Assembly (NCBI GenBank): GCA_035772405.1
Contig: JAYKKM010000120.1
Coordinates: 989,001 to 1,053,000, forward strand
Length of the DNA stretch: 64,000 nucleotides
Direction of reading: 5' to 3'
Source: Chrysogorgia sp. JL179-B06
Taxonomy: Eukaryota > Cnidaria > Anthozoa > Scleralcyonacea > Chrysogorgiidae
Position 1 is the stretch's first letter. Each line of letters begins with the position of its first letter. Below the pieces are notes generated by a model, which saw only the letters and a list, made by a program, of their open reading frames with translations, searched no databases and was not told where the DNA came from. Shown here one piece after another: positions 23,272-36,507 of the stretch. Position numbers and translations under genes: made by a program.

Positions 23272-23731
23272 TTATGACGTTTATTCTGATTCATGTGCTC
23301 ACCTAAATTACAACTGGTTCATTCCAGGCTTCTTTAACTGTGAGGAACGCATGTCCCATTGTATAAGCCACCAACGATATAATGCCAATCAAAACCGTGT
23401 TTTTTTTTTGCTTCATGTTCTTGGCCAACATAGTCTCTCACATGAGATTCACGATTATCCTTAATTGTCAAACAAGTCAGGATTCACGATAATCGTGAAT
23501 CTTAGGAGTGGCGCATGCGTATAATAGTCAATTACTATCGCCTAACGAGTTTTCTAACCCTAACGGGTCTTGGCCCATATTTCACAAACCTATTAAGAAA
23601 ATAGTATTGCACAACTGTGTTTTGGCGCCATAAATAACTTAAAAGCTCATCCCATCTTTTTCCAATAACAGCTATTATGAAGCTATAAATGGATGTAAAT
23701 TAAAAAGAACCTGGGTCCAGGAAATACTCAC

Positions 23732-23883
23732 ATTGTGCAACTTTGTTGGTATCAAAGACCAATCAATATCCACATCATAGCATTGCTGCAGATCCGCCTC
23801 AATGTTGCGTTCGTCAGTATTTTCAGCTATCTTAAGGCTTTGATATTTTTCAAGCAACGCAATGATGGTAACATATGTATCAC
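23732..23883 (-). pseudogene. Exon-like segment, unit 4
   Basis: Same frame with intact CTAG acceptor and GTGAGT donor. Confidence 0.45.
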
Positions 23884-24245
23884 CTAGGGATTAGTTACAC
23901 GGGAAGGGTGTAGGGGCTCTTTAATTTTCAAATATGAGGGGCTCTTTTCAAATATAATAAGGTCATGCATCGGAAGGCTGAACAGAAACTGCCATCCTAC
24001 GAAACCAAAGTAAACGTGGCTAATGATTTGGCCGATTTCTTTACTGAGAAGATTTTGAAAATACGCAATGACCTAGCCTCTATGAGAACGAACCATAACA
24101 ACATAATGTATTGGTATTTTGGCTGGCTTATTTGAGTACGAGTAAGAAGCATACTACATAATATACGAACACAAAAGAACAGTGACAGTGGACGGGTATT
24201 CTGCGGCAATTTAGGCGCGCAAGGAGCACAGTATATTGTAACACG

Positions 24246-24288
24246 AACTCTCCTGACGAAGGGTCTTGGCTTGAAACGTCGAGAAGTT
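24246..24288 (+). ncRNA. Hammerhead-like motif a, unit 4
   Basis: Core CTGACGA at 24253-24259, with the same stem I with one bulge. Confidence 0.5.
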
Positions 24289-24994
24289 TTCTTATCTCTT
24301 TGAGGCTGACGAGAATCCACACCTACTGTTTATGTTGTACACCGTGATGTTTGTAAACAAATCTTCATTCACCATTTGGTCATGCGTCGAACGCACTTAC
24401 ATAATCTTTGATTGCTCCTAGTTAGTATTATTATTGCGCGTTACTGCATTGATTGTGAATATATGCAGGATACGGGGTTTTACCGTAGAACGAGGCAACA
24501 GTCAATGACTGTGAATAAAGTTGATTATGAATATATGGATACAGGTTTTTACATAACATTATTATTGTCATAGTTTTATACGCATCGACCTCGTTCGCGT
24601 GTGTAAGTCAAATAAGGTTTTTAAAGAACGAGGCAATAACATTGTTATTGTCATAGTTTATAGGAATCGTTCGCGTTTATACGCAATGACCTAGCCTCTA
24701 TGAGAACGAACCATAACAACATAATGTATTGGTATTTTGGGTGGCTTATTTGAGTACGATTAAGAAGCATACAACATAATATACGAACACAAAAGAACAG
24801 TGACAGTGGACGGGTATTCTGCAATTTAGGCGCGCAAGGAGCACAGTATATTGTAACACGAACTCTCCTGACGAAGGGCGTTCGCTTGAAACGTCGTCGG
24901 TCGACATAGTTATTTCGTTCAGGCTGACGCGGAGAATCCACACCTACTGTTTATGTATGTACACCGCGGCGGATGCTGAACCCCAAGTTTAAAG

Positions 24995-27986
24995 AATACT
25001 ATATTGTAGCGATATATTGCGTGTTTTATCAAGAACGGCGCAATACTATATTGTAGTGATATGTTGCGTGTTTTTATCAAGAACGGTGCAATACTATATT
25101 GTAGTGATATATTGCGTGTGTTATCAAGAACGGCGCAATACTATATTGTAGTGATATATTGCGTGTTTTATCAAGAACGGCGCAATACTATATTGTAGTG
25201 ATATATTGCGTGTTTTATCAAGAACGGCGCAATACTATATTGTAGTGATATATTGCGTGTTTTATCAAGAACGGCGCAATACTATATTGTAGTGATATAT
25301 TGCGTGTTTTATCAAGAACGGCGCAATACTATATTGTAGTGATATATTGCGTGTTTTATCAAGAACGGCGCAATACTATATTGTAGTGATATATTGCGTG
25401 TTTTATCAAGAACGGCGCAATACTATATTGTAGTGATATATTGCGTGTTTTATCAAGAACGGCGCAATACTATATTGTAGTGATATATTGCGTGTTTTAT
25501 CAAGAACGGCGCAATACTATATTGTAGTGATATACAGTATTGCGTGTTTTATCAAGAACGGCGCAATACTATATTGTAGTGATATATTGCGTGTTTTATC
25601 AAGAACGGCGCAATACTATATTGTAGTGATATATTGCGTGTTTTATCAAGAACGGCGCAATACTATATTGTAGTGATATATTGCGTGTTTTATCAAGAAC
25701 GGCGCAATACTATATTGTAGTGATATATTGCGTGTTTTATCAAGAACGGCGCAATACTATATTATTGTAGTGATATATTGCGTGTTTTATTAAGAACGGC
25801 GCAATACTATATTGTAGTGATATGTTGCGTGTTTTATCAAGAACGGTGCAATACTATATTGTAGTGATATGCATGTTGCGTGTTTTATCAAGAATGGCGC
25901 AATACGATATTGTAGTGATATGTTGCGTGTTTTATCAAGAACGGCGCAATACTATATTGTAGTGATATGTTGCGTGTTTTATCAAGAACGGCGCAATACT
26001 ATATTGTAGTGATATGTTGCGTGTTTTATCAAGAACGACGCAATACTATATTGTAGTGATATGTTGCGTGTTTTATCAAGAACGGCGCAATACTATATTG
26101 TAGTGATATGTTGCGTGTTTTATCAAGAACGGCGCAATACTATATTGTAGTGATATGTTGCGCGTTTTATCAAGAACGGCGCAATACTATATTGTAGTGA
26201 TATATGTTGCGTGTTTTATCAAGAACGGTGCAATACTATATTGTAGTGATATGTTGCGTGTTTTATCAAGAACGGCGCAATACTATATTGTAGTGATATG
26301 TTGCGTGTTTTATCAAGAACGACGCAATACTATATTGTAGTGATATGTTGCGTGTTTTTATCAAGAACGGCGCAATACTATATTGTAGTGATATGTTGCG
26401 TGTTTTTATCAAGAACGGCGCAATACTATATTGTAGTGATATGTTGCGCGTTTTATCAAGAACGGCGCAAATACTATATTGTAGTGATATATGTTGCGTG
26501 TTTTATCAAGAACGGTGCAATACTATATTGTAGTGATATGTTGCGTGTTTTATCAAGAACGGCGCAATACTATAATATTGTAGTGATATGTTGCGTGTTT
26601 TATCAAGAACGGGGCAATACTATATTGTAGTGATATGTTGCGTGTTTTATCAAGAACGACGCAATACTATATTGTAGTGATATGTTGCGTGTTTTATCAA
26701 GAACGGCGCAATACTATATTGTAGTGATATGTTGCGTGTTTTACCAAGAACGGCGCAATACTATATTGTAGTGATATGTTGCGCGTTTTATCAAGAACGG
26801 CGCAATACTATATTGTAGTGATATATTGCGTGTTTTATCAAGAACGGCGCAATACTATATTGTAGTGATATAGTGCGTGTTTTATTAAGAACGGCGCAAT
26901 ACTATATTGTAGTGATATGTTGCGTGTTTTATCAAGAACGGTGCAATACTATATTGTAGTGATATGCATGTTGCGTGTTTTATCAAGAATGGCGCAATAC
27001 TATATTGTAGTGATATGTTGCGTGTTTTATCAAGAACGGCGCAATACTATATTGTAGTGATATGTTGCGTGTTTTATCAAGAACGGCGCAATACTATATT
27101 GTAGTGATATGTTGCGTGTTTTATCAAGAACGACGCAATACTATATTGTAGTGATATGTTGCGTGTTTTATCAAGAACGGCGCAATACTATATTGTAGTG
27201 ATATGTTTGCGTGTTTTATCAAGAACGGCCGCAATACTATATTGTAGTGATATGTTGCGTGTTTTATCAAGAACGGCGCAATACTATATTGTAGTGATAT
27301 GTTGCGTGTTTTATCAAGAACGGCGCAATACTATATTGTAGTGATATGTTGCGTGTTTTATCAAGAACGACGCAATACTATATTGTAGTGATATGTTGCG
27401 TGTTTTATCAAGAACGGCGCAATACTATATTGTAGTGATATGTTGCGTGTTTTATCAAGAACGGCGCAATACTATATTGTAGTGATATGTTGCGCGTTTT
27501 ATCAAGAACGGCGCAATATCAAGGAACGGTGCAATACTATATTGTAGTGATATGTTGCGTGTTTTATCAAGAACGGCGCAATACTATATTGTAGTGATAT
27601 GTTGCGTGTTTTATCAAGAACGACGCAATACTATATTGTAGTGATATGTTGCGTGTTTTATCAAGAACGGCGCAATACTATATTGTAGTGATATGTTGCG
27701 TGTTTTATCAAGAACGGTGCAATACTATATTGTAGTGATATGTTGCGCGTTTTTATCAAGAACGGCGCAATACTATATTGTAGTGATATATGTTGCGTGT
27801 TTTATCAAGAACGGTGCAATACTATATTGTAGTGATATGTTGCGTGTTTTATCAAGAACGGCGCAATACTATATTGTAGTGATATATTGCGTGTTTTATC
27901 AAGAACGGCGCAATACTATATTGTAGTGATATGTTTGCGTTTTTTTTTTGTTGAGAACGGCGCAATACTATACATGTATTGTAGTG
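24995..27986. repeat. 47-bp tandem array, unit 4
   Basis: About 64 copies. Several single-base homopolymer gains (GTTTTTATC, GGCCGCAAT) are scattered through it. Confidence 0.97.
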
Positions 27987-28516
27987 TCCATTGGACAAGT
28001 TTATGTCCATTGGAAAAGGCAGTGTGCAATGCAATGGTCCATTGGAAAATGTCCATTGGACAACGCAGTGTCCAATGGTCCATTGGATCCATTGGATCCA
28101 TTGGACAATCGGACTATTGCGGCTGAGACTATTCCCTGCATGAGGTTGTATTAATGACATACTATCCTGGACATGGGGGTCCATTGCAAAAATGTGTTTA
28201 TTATGTCCATTGGAAAAGGCAGTGTGCAATGGTCCATTGGAAAATGTCCATTGGACAACGCAGTGTCCAATGGTCCATTGGATCCATTGGATCCATTGGA
28301 CAACGCAGTGTCCAATGGTCCATTGGATCCATTGGATCCATTGGACAATCGGAGTCTGGCGGCTGAGACTATTCCCTGCATGAGGTGTATTAATGACATA
28401 CTATCCTCGACATGGGGTCTGGAAAATACATTGTCCATTGGATCCATTGGACAAGTTTATGTCCATTGGAAAAGGCTATTGTCCATTGGATCCATTGGGC
28501 AAGTTTATGTCCATTT
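27987..28516. repeat. TCCATTGGA repeat block, unit 4
   Basis: An extra T in GAGGTTGTATT near 28144 is the only notable difference. Confidence 0.93.
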
Positions 28517-28976
28517 TTATGACGTTTATTCTGATTCATGTGCTCACCTAAATTACAACTGGTTCATTCCAGGCTTCTTTAACTGTGAGGAACGCATGTC
28601 CCATTGTATAAGCCACCAACGATATAATGCCAATCAAAACCGTGTTTTTTTTTTGCTTCATGTTCTTGGCCAACATAGTCTCTCACATGAGATTCACGAT
28701 TATCCTTAATTGTCAAACAAGTCAGGATTCACGATAATCGTGAATCTTAGGAGTGGCGCATGCGTATAATAGTCAATTACTATCGCCTAACGAGTTTTCT
28801 AACCCTAACGGGTCTTGGCCCATATTTCACAAACCTATTAAGAAAATAGTATTGCACAACTGTGTTTTGGCGCCATAAATAACTTAAAAGCTCATCCCAT
28901 CTTTTTCCAATAACAGCTATTATGAAGCTATAAATGGATGTAAATTAAAAAGAACCTGGGTCCAGGAAATACTCAC

Positions 28977-29128
28977 ATTGTGCAACTTTGTTGGTATCAA
29001 AGACCAATCAATATCCACATCATAGCATTGCTGCAGATCCGCCTCAATGTTGCGTTCGTCAGTATTTTCAGCTATCTTAAGGCTTTGATATTTTTCAAGC
29101 AACGCAATGATGGTAACATATGTATCAC
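28977..29128 (-). pseudogene. Exon-like segment, unit 5
   Basis: Same frame with intact CTAG acceptor and GTGAGT donor. Confidence 0.45.
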
Positions 29129-29490
29129 CTAGGGATTAGTTACACGGGAAGGGTGTAGGGGCTCTTTAATTTTCAAATATGAGGGGCTCTTTTCAAATAT
29201 AATAAGGTCATGCATCGGAAGGCTGAACAGAAACTGCCATCCTACGAAACCAAAGTAAACGTGGCTAATGATTTGGCCGATTTCTTTACTGAGAAGATTT
29301 TGAAAATACGCAATGACCTAGCCTCTATGAGAACGAACCATAACAACATAATGTATTGGTATTTTGGCTGGCTTATTTGAGTACGAGTAAGAAGCATACT
29401 ACATAATATACGAACACAAAAGAACAGTGACAGTGGACGGGTATTCTGCGACAATTTAGGCGCGCAAGGAGTACAGTATATTGTAACACG

Positions 29491-29533
29491 AACTCTCCTG
29501 ACGAAGGGTCTTGGCTTGAAACGTCGAGAAGTT
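29491..29533 (+). ncRNA. Hammerhead-like motif a, unit 5
   Basis: Core CTGACGA at 29498-29504, with the same stem I with one bulge. Confidence 0.5.
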
Positions 29534-30238
29534 TTCTTATCTCTTTGAGGCTGACGAGAATCCACACCTACTGTTTATGTTGTACACCGTGATGTTTGTA
29601 AACAAATCTTCATTCACCATTTGGTCATGCGTCGAACGCACTTACATAATCTTTGATTGCTCCTAGTTAGTATTATTATTGCGCGTTACTGCATTGATTG
29701 TGAATATATGCAGGATACGGGGTTTTACCGTAGAACGAGGCAACAGTCAATGACTGTGAATAAAGTTGATTATGAATATATGGATACAGGTTTTTACATA
29801 ACATTATTATTGTCATAGTTTATACGCATCGACCTCGTTCGCGTGTGTAAGTCAAATAAGGTTTTTAAAGAACGAGGCAATAACATTGTTATTGTCATAG
29901 TTTATAGGAATCGTTCGCGTTTATACGCAATGACCTAGCCTCTATGAGAACGAACCATAACAACATAATGTATTGGTATTTTGGGTGGCTTATTTGAGTA
30001 CGATTAAGAAGCATACAACATAATATACGAACACAAAAGAACAGTGACAGTGGACGGGTATTCTGCAATTTAGGCGCGCAAGGAGCACAGTATATTGTAA
30101 CACGAACTCTCCTGACGAAGGGCGTTCGCTTGAAACGTCGTCGGTCGACATAGTTATTTCGTTCAGGCTGACGCGGAGAATCCACACCTACTGTTTATGT
30201 ATGTACACCGCGGCGGATGCTGAACCCCAAGTTTAAAG

Positions 30239-33031
30239 AATACTATATTGTAGCGATATATTGCGTGTTTTATCAAGAACGGCGCAATACTATATTGTAG
30301 TGATATGTTGCGTGTTTTATCAAGAACGGTGCAATACTATATTGTAGTGATATATTGCGTGTGTTATCAAGAACGGCGCAATACTATATTGTAGTGATAT
30401 ATTGCGTGTTTTATCAAGAACGGCGCAATACTATATTGTAGTGATATATTGCGTGTTTTATCAAGAACGGCGCAATACTATATTGTAGTGATATATTGCG
30501 TGTTTTATCAAGAACGGCGCAATACTATATTGTAGTGATATATTGCGTGTTTTATCAAGAACGGCGCAATACTATATTGTAGTGATATATTGCGTGTTTT
30601 ATCAAGAACGGCGCAATACTATATTGTAGTGATATATTGCGTGTTTTATCAAGAACGGCGCAATACTATATTGTAGTGATATATTGCGTGTTTTATCAAG
30701 AACGGCGCAATACTATATTGTAGTGATATATTGCGTGTTTTATCAAGAACGGCGCAATACTATATTGTAGTGATATACAGTATTGCGTGTTTTATCAAGA
30801 ACGGCGCAATACTATATTGTAGTGATATATTGCGTGTTTTATCAAGAACGGCGCAATACTATATTGTAGTGATATATTGCGTGTTTTATCAAGAACGGCG
30901 CAATACTATATTGTAGTGATATATTGCGTGTTTTATCAAGAACGGCGCAATACTATATTATTGTAGTGATATATTGCGTGTTTTATTAAGAACGGCGCAA
31001 TACTATATTGTAGTGATATGTTGCGTGTTTTATCAAGAACGGTGCAATACTATATTGTAGTGATATGCATGTTGCGTGTTTTATCAAGAATGGCGCAATA
31101 CGATATTGTAGTGATATGTTGCGTGTTTTATCAAGAACGGCGCAATACTATATTGTAGTGATATGTTGCGTGTTTTATCAAGAACGGCGCAATACTATAT
31201 TGTAGTGATATGTTGCGTGTTTTATCAAGAACGACGCAATACTATATTGTAGTGATATGTTGCGTGTTTTATCAAGAACGGCGCAATACTATATTGTAGT
31301 GATATGTTGCGCGTTTTATCAAGAACGGCGCAATACTATATTGTAGTGATATATGTTGCGTGTTTTATCAAGAACGGTGCAATACTATATTGTAGTGATA
31401 TGTTGCGTGTTTTATCAAGAACGGCGCAATACTATATTGTAGTGATATGTTGCGTGTTTTTATCAAGAACGACGCAATACTATATTGTAGTGATATGTTG
31501 CGTGTTTTATCAAGAACGGCGCAATACTATATTGTAGTGATATGTTGCGTGTTTTATCAAGAACGGCGCAATACTATATTGTAGTGATATGTTGCGCGTT
31601 TTATCAAGAACGGCGCAATACTATATTGTAGTGATATATGTTGCGTGTTTTATCAAGAACGGCGCAATACTATATTGTAGTGATATGTTGCGTGTTTTAT
31701 CAAGAACGACGCAATACTATATTGTAGTGATATGTTGCGTGTTTTATCAAGAACGGCGCAATACTATATTGTAGTGATATGTTGCGTGTTTTATCAAGAA
31801 CGGCGCAATACTATATTGTAGTGATATGTTGCGCGTTTTATCAAGAACGGCGCAATACTATATTGTAGTGATATATTGCGTGTTTTATCAAGAACGGCGC
31901 AATACTATATTGTAGTGATATATTGCGTGTTTTATTAAGAACGGCGCAATACTATATTGTAGTGATATGTTGCGTGTTTTATCAAGAACGGTGCAATACT
32001 ATATTGTAGTGATATGCATGTTGCGTGTTTTATCAAGAATGGCGCAATACTATATTGTAGTGATATGTTGCGTGTTTTATCAAGAACGGCGCAATACTAT
32101 ATTGTAGTGATATGTTGCGTGTTTTATCAAGAACGGCGCAATACTATATTGTAGTGATATGTTGCGTGTTTTATCAAGAACGACGCAATACTATATTGTA
32201 GTGATATGTTGCGTGTTTTATCAAGAACGGCGCAATACTATATTGTAGTGATATGTTGCGTGTTTTATCAAGAACGGCGCAATACTATATTGTAGTGATA
32301 TGTTGCGTGTTTTATCAAGAACGGCGCAATACTATATTGTAGTGATATGTTGCGTGTTTTATCAAGAACGGCGCAATACTATATTGTAGTGATATGTTGC
32401 GTGTTTTATCAAGAACGACGCAATACTATATTGTAGTGATATGTTGCGTGTTTTATCAAGAACGGCGCAATACTATATTGTAGTGATATGTTGCGTGTTT
32501 TATCAAGAACGGCGCAATACTATATTGTAGTGATATGTTGCGCGTTTTATCAAGAACGGCGCAATATCAAGAACGGTGCAATACTATATTGTAGTGATAT
32601 GTTGCGTGTTTTATCAAGAACGGCGCAATACTATATTGTAGTGATATGTTGCGTGTTTTATCAAGAACGACGCAATACTATATTGTAGTGATATGTTGCG
32701 TGTTTTATCAAGAACGGCGCAATACTATATTGTAGTGATATGTTGCGTGTTTTATCAAGAACGGTGCAATACTATATTGTAGTGATATGTTGCGCGTTTT
32801 ATCAAGAACGGCGCAATACTATATTGTAGTGATATATGTTGCGTGTTTTATCAAGAACGGTGCAATACTATATTGTAGTGATATGTTGCGTGTTTTATCA
32901 AGAACGGCGCAATACTATATTGTAGTGATATATTGCGTGTTTTATCAAGAACGGCGCAATACTATATTGTAGTGATATGTTGCGTTTTTTTTTTGTTGAG
33001 AACGGCGCAATACTATACATGTATTGTAGTG
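30239..33031. repeat. 47-bp tandem array, unit 5
   Basis: About 59 copies, the shortest array, having lost roughly four repeats relative to the others in the TATGTTGCG portion. Confidence 0.97.
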
Positions 33032-33745
33032 TCCATTGGACAAGTTTATGTCCATTGGAAAAGGCAGTGTGCAATGCAATGGTCCATTGGAAAATGTCCA
33101 TTGGACAACGCAGTGTCCAATGGTCCATTGGATCCATTGGACAATCGGACTATTGCGGCTGAGACTATTCCCTGCATGAGGTGTATTAATGACATACTAT
33201 CCTGGACATGGGGGTCCATTGCAAAAATGTGTTTATTATGTCCATTGGAAAAGGCAGTGTGCAATGGTCCATTGGAAAATGTCCATTGGACAACGCAGTG
33301 TCCAATGGTCCATTGGATCCATTGGATCCATTGGACAACGCAGTGTCCAATGGTCCATTGGATCCATTGGATCCATTGGACAATCGGAGTCTGGCGGCTG
33401 AGACTATTCCCTGCATGAGGTGTATTAATGACATACTATCCTCGACATGGGGTCTGGAAAATACATTGTCCATTGGATCCATTGGACAAGTTTATGTCCA
33501 TTGGAAAAGGCTATTGTCCATTGGATCCATTGGGCAAGTTTATGTCCATTGGGAAAGGTAGTGTGCAATGGTCCATTGGAAAATGTCCATTGGAAAACGC
33601 AGTTTCCAATGGTCCATTGGATCCATTGGACATGTCATATTTCCAATGGAAATGTGATTTGTCCATTGCACCTTCTATCCATTGGACAAATCACATTTCC
33701 AATGGAAATGTGATTTGTCCATTGGACCTTGTGTATAGGTATTGG
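33032..33745. repeat. TCCATTGGA block, unit 5, extended at the array edge
   Basis: After the point where other units restart (near 33549), this copy continues for about 200 bp with new TCCATTGGA and TTCCAATGG repeats. It ends in a near-perfect palindrome at about 33683-33721 (arms GGACAAATCACATTTCC). This is the right boundary of the macrosatellite. Confidence 0.9.
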
Positions 33746-35084
33746 ACATGTATGGGACTGAATTCGGGTCAGTTGTAGTGTTTTTACTATAGAACATTTA
33801 TAGAACATACTATAGAACCGTTCACGCCGGCCTAATCTCAGGTACTTGCCCGCTAGACCGAACTGAAGCACTTTCACCTCTCAAACTCAATACGTTGTGT
33901 TATTTGAGATTGGTGTCAAATCCATAAAAAATAATGATTCTCCGCCAGTCACGAGCTGTAAGGCAATTGAGACAAATCTTGGAGTAACAGCAAAACTAAG
34001 CCTATATAGTTTCAAGGCTGGCCTCATGTAAACAAAAACCGAAATGCAAAATTCAGGCCGGTCCGAGTTCAGGCCGGCCTCATGTAAACACCCCCTATGG
34101 TATACTCCTTATCTCCATTCACCACCTGCCCCAGATAAGACCCTGTGGTAGCAAGCCACTGTCTGTGTCTTGTACTGTACTGGTCAGGAAACCTTGATAA
34201 TGATGATAATACAGTCACTACATATACCATCCACATACTGTATCTAAGACACCTGATATATGCTCTAAAAATAGTGATGAAATAATTTACATGTATCTCT
34301 TGTAGTTAAAAAATAGTTTGCAAACGAAGGCTGCTAAAAAAATAGTTTGCAGAGGTACAAGTACTGAAAAAAATTGTTTGTCTTGAAAAAATGTTCATCC
34401 GCACCCCCCTCCAGAAAAATAATGGTTCGTCCTTTATAGCCAGAAGGGCGTTCTAGGACGCCCTACAACGAAAAATGGACGCCTTTGTTTGCCTTTGGAC
34501 GCTCAAAATTCTGGGGAGAAAGGAAATTATTCTCAATGATTTGCCTAAAATATATAAATACTGTATATTTGAAAAGAAATAGCTTTAATTTTCAATATTA
34601 TCAGACATTTTGACCACTTTGACGGTGTACCTAGTTGAGTGAAAATGTCCTAGTTGAATGAAGAAGCATGGCAGCACCACCGGCACGAACTCGCAAGCCA
34701 GATGTTCGAAAAATCTTGAATGGATCTGACGATCTTTAGTACGCTACACACTCTCAGATGGTGACTTGAAGTAAACTTCTACTGTAATTAATAATCCACT
34801 GCATAGATTATTAATTTTTTCTCTTGACGATGTAAGTTGAACTGTTGAATTACAAATTTGTAAGGATAAATATATGAATAGAATCTACACTGCGTCTTAC
34901 GGAAATATGATTCCTTTTATTGCTTCATTATACATGGGATAATATAATCATATTTGGACCAAAATAAGTGTTTAAAATGATGAGATACACTGTTAAAATA
35001 TGATTCAGAAGACTGTGATATTTTGCTCGAAAGTGTCCTCAAAATGCAGGAAATGCCATTTTAACGACCCAAAATTCAAACACT
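33746..35084. other. No gene recognised
   Basis: Unique-looking sequence. A paired CAGGCCGG(C/T) motif occurs near 34052 and 34071, and a small palindrome GGGCGT-TCTAGG-ACGCCC near 34447. A short ATG frame near 34669 (MAAPPARTRK...) stops after 23 codons without a donor site and is not called. Confidence 0.5.
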
Positions 35085-35250
35085 TTCCGGGGGCATCCCC
35101 CAGACCCCCTATAGAAGTGCGTCGTCACGTTTGCCTGATGTTCCCAAATTGGATACCCTATTTCACAGACCTCTCAACTTCGAAATTGGTGACGGAGTGA
35201 GATTTGGGACGACACCCACCTAGGGGGTCCGTAGGCATATCCCCCCGGAA
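35085..35250. mobile_element. Small inverted-repeat element with C/G-run termini
   Basis: TTCCGGGGGCATCCCCCAGA at the left is matched in reverse complement by TCCGTAGGCATATCCCCCCG at the right, with about 110 bp between. This is a MITE-like hairpin without coding capacity. Confidence 0.5.
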
Positions 35251-35515
35251 AATACTTCAATCTCAAATGTCTGAAATGAAACCTAGCAACAGCTCCATAC
35301 GAAACCAGTTCTGTTGCTGATGTGAATGATTTTGGCGTCTGTCTTCTCTGGAACTGGACTTCATCGTAATTTAATAATAATAATAATAATATTTAATATT
35401 TATATTGCGCAAATCAAATGCGCATTACAATACATAGAATAGTAATAATAGTAATACCAACAAAAGAGAACTACAATTTAAAATTATGTACATGCATAAT
35501 AATCCATCATATTTA

Positions 35516-36241
35516 CTAAATAGTTCTGCAGAATAAAAATGTCTTAACCTTACTTTTAAAAGTTGTAATGTTATCTAGTTCTCTTAGTTTTGTCGGAAGA
35601 GAATTCCAAAGTTTAGGAGCTGCAAACATAAAAGCACGATCACCAAGTGTCTTCTTAGATTTACAAGGAGTAGCTAAAATTAATCCATCACTATTGCGGC
35701 GTAGATTGTAAACAGATGGTTTACTTATACTTAATAAATCACACAAATATTCCGGAGCCATTCCATATACAATTTTGAACGTAATCAGTAACCACTTAAA
35801 TTCAATGCGCGCACGCACAGGTAGCCAGTGTAATTCATGCAGCAAAAGTGTTATGTGACAGAATTTTGTGGCGAAAAAAACTAGTCGTGCAGAGACATTC
35901 ATTACTCTCTGTAGCTTATGCACTTGGCATTCAGGTAAGCCATAAAGCCGGCTATTGCAGTAATCAAGTCTGCTAGTTATAAATGCATGTATAAGTGTTT
36001 CGGTACTTTCTCTATTTAAATATTTCCTAATACGCCTTATGTTGTAAAGGTAGAAGAATGCACTGCTACAAGTCTTCGTAATATGGGTGTTCATATCTAG
36101 ACAAGAGTCAAACCATGCTCCAAGATTACGCACTGTAGAAACTGTGTTAATATCCTCCTCGCGCCAACCTTGATAACATTGACTGAGATTTTCGCTGTTG
36201 TTGCCGTGTCCCGATGAGCAAAACTTCCGTTTTGTCGTCAT
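35516..36241 (-). pseudogene. LINE C-terminal region
   Basis: It contains VRNLGAWFDSCLDMNTHI, LIHAFITSRLDYCNSRLYGL, KLQRVMNVSARLV, LHELHWLPVRARIEFK and the terminal FKSKVKTFLF, all in the order seen in L2-like elements from cnidarians and fish. Within this stretch the frame is intact for 241 codons. Confidence 0.88.
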
Positions 36242-36507
36242 TGAGTAGCAGCTTATCTTCAGTCATCCAACTTCTGATCGCTTTTACACATTTTTCCATG
36301 TCAGCGACGGCTTCAACTTGGCTCATCTCGGAGTTGAGAGAGAAGGAAAGATACTATTGTGTATCGTCAGCGTATGTGTGTACGTCCCGCAGATGGTCCT
36401 TGACAATATCAAACAGCTTACTAGCGTAGATAGAAAATAATAGTGGACCAAGACAGGAGCCTTGTGGCACGCCGCAGTTCAGATCAAACGCCCTGGAGGT
36501 GGTACCA
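36242..36507 (-). pseudogene. LINE RT catalytic centre with in-frame stop
   Basis: CGVPQGSCLGPLLFSIYASK is followed by HTYADDTQ (YADD at 36363-36374). A TAG then stands at 36354-36356, two codons after the Asp pair. Translation past the stop gives SWMTEDKLLLNDDKTEVLLIG, the expected thumb motif. Confidence 0.85.

Larger units (their letters stand above)
18086..23273. repeat. Macrosatellite unit 3
   Basis: Spacer variants are GCGACAATTT and GGAGTACAG near 19016-19043, as in units 1 and 5. The array lacks the ACCAAG, ATAGTGCGTG and ATAATATT markers. A private extra C gives GTCCCAATGG near 23019. Confidence 0.95.
23274..28518. repeat. Macrosatellite unit 4
   Basis: It shares unit 2's spacer and array markers (GCGGCAATTT near 24203; ACCAAG near 26742; ATAGTGCG near 26871). 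It shares the four-C form GAACCCCAAG with unit 5, where units 1-3 have five Cs. Confidence 0.95.
7606..33549. repeat. Macrosatellite: five head-to-tail copies of a 5.2-kb composite unit
   Basis: Units start at 7606, 12848, 18086, 23274 and 28519 at the shared ATGACGTTTATTCTGATTC, giving periods of 5242, 5238, 5188, 5245 and about 5031 bp. The order in each is spacer, 47-bp array, TCCATTGGA block. The left edge is sharp at about 7604. The right edge lies inside the TCCATTGGA block near 33549. Copies differ by scattered single bases, homopolymer lengths and the number of 47-bp repeats. Confidence 0.95.
28519..33549. repeat. Macrosatellite unit 5 (shorter, right-hand edge)
   Basis: It resembles unit 3 in spacer and array markers. 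The 47-bp array is about 200 bp shorter, and the first TCCATTGGA run has one repeat fewer (near 33121-33144). The block does not end at the usual point but continues into private palindromic sequence. Confidence 0.95.

Noticed and set aside
22643..23464. 273-codon plus-strand frame across the TCCATTGGA block of unit 3
   Set aside because: Created by the 9-mer repeat and one extra base; the matching frames in other units are broken differently.
34669..34740. Short ATG frame MAAPPARTRKPDVRK...
   Set aside because: Stops after 23 codons with no donor site nearby; protein-like but unsupported.
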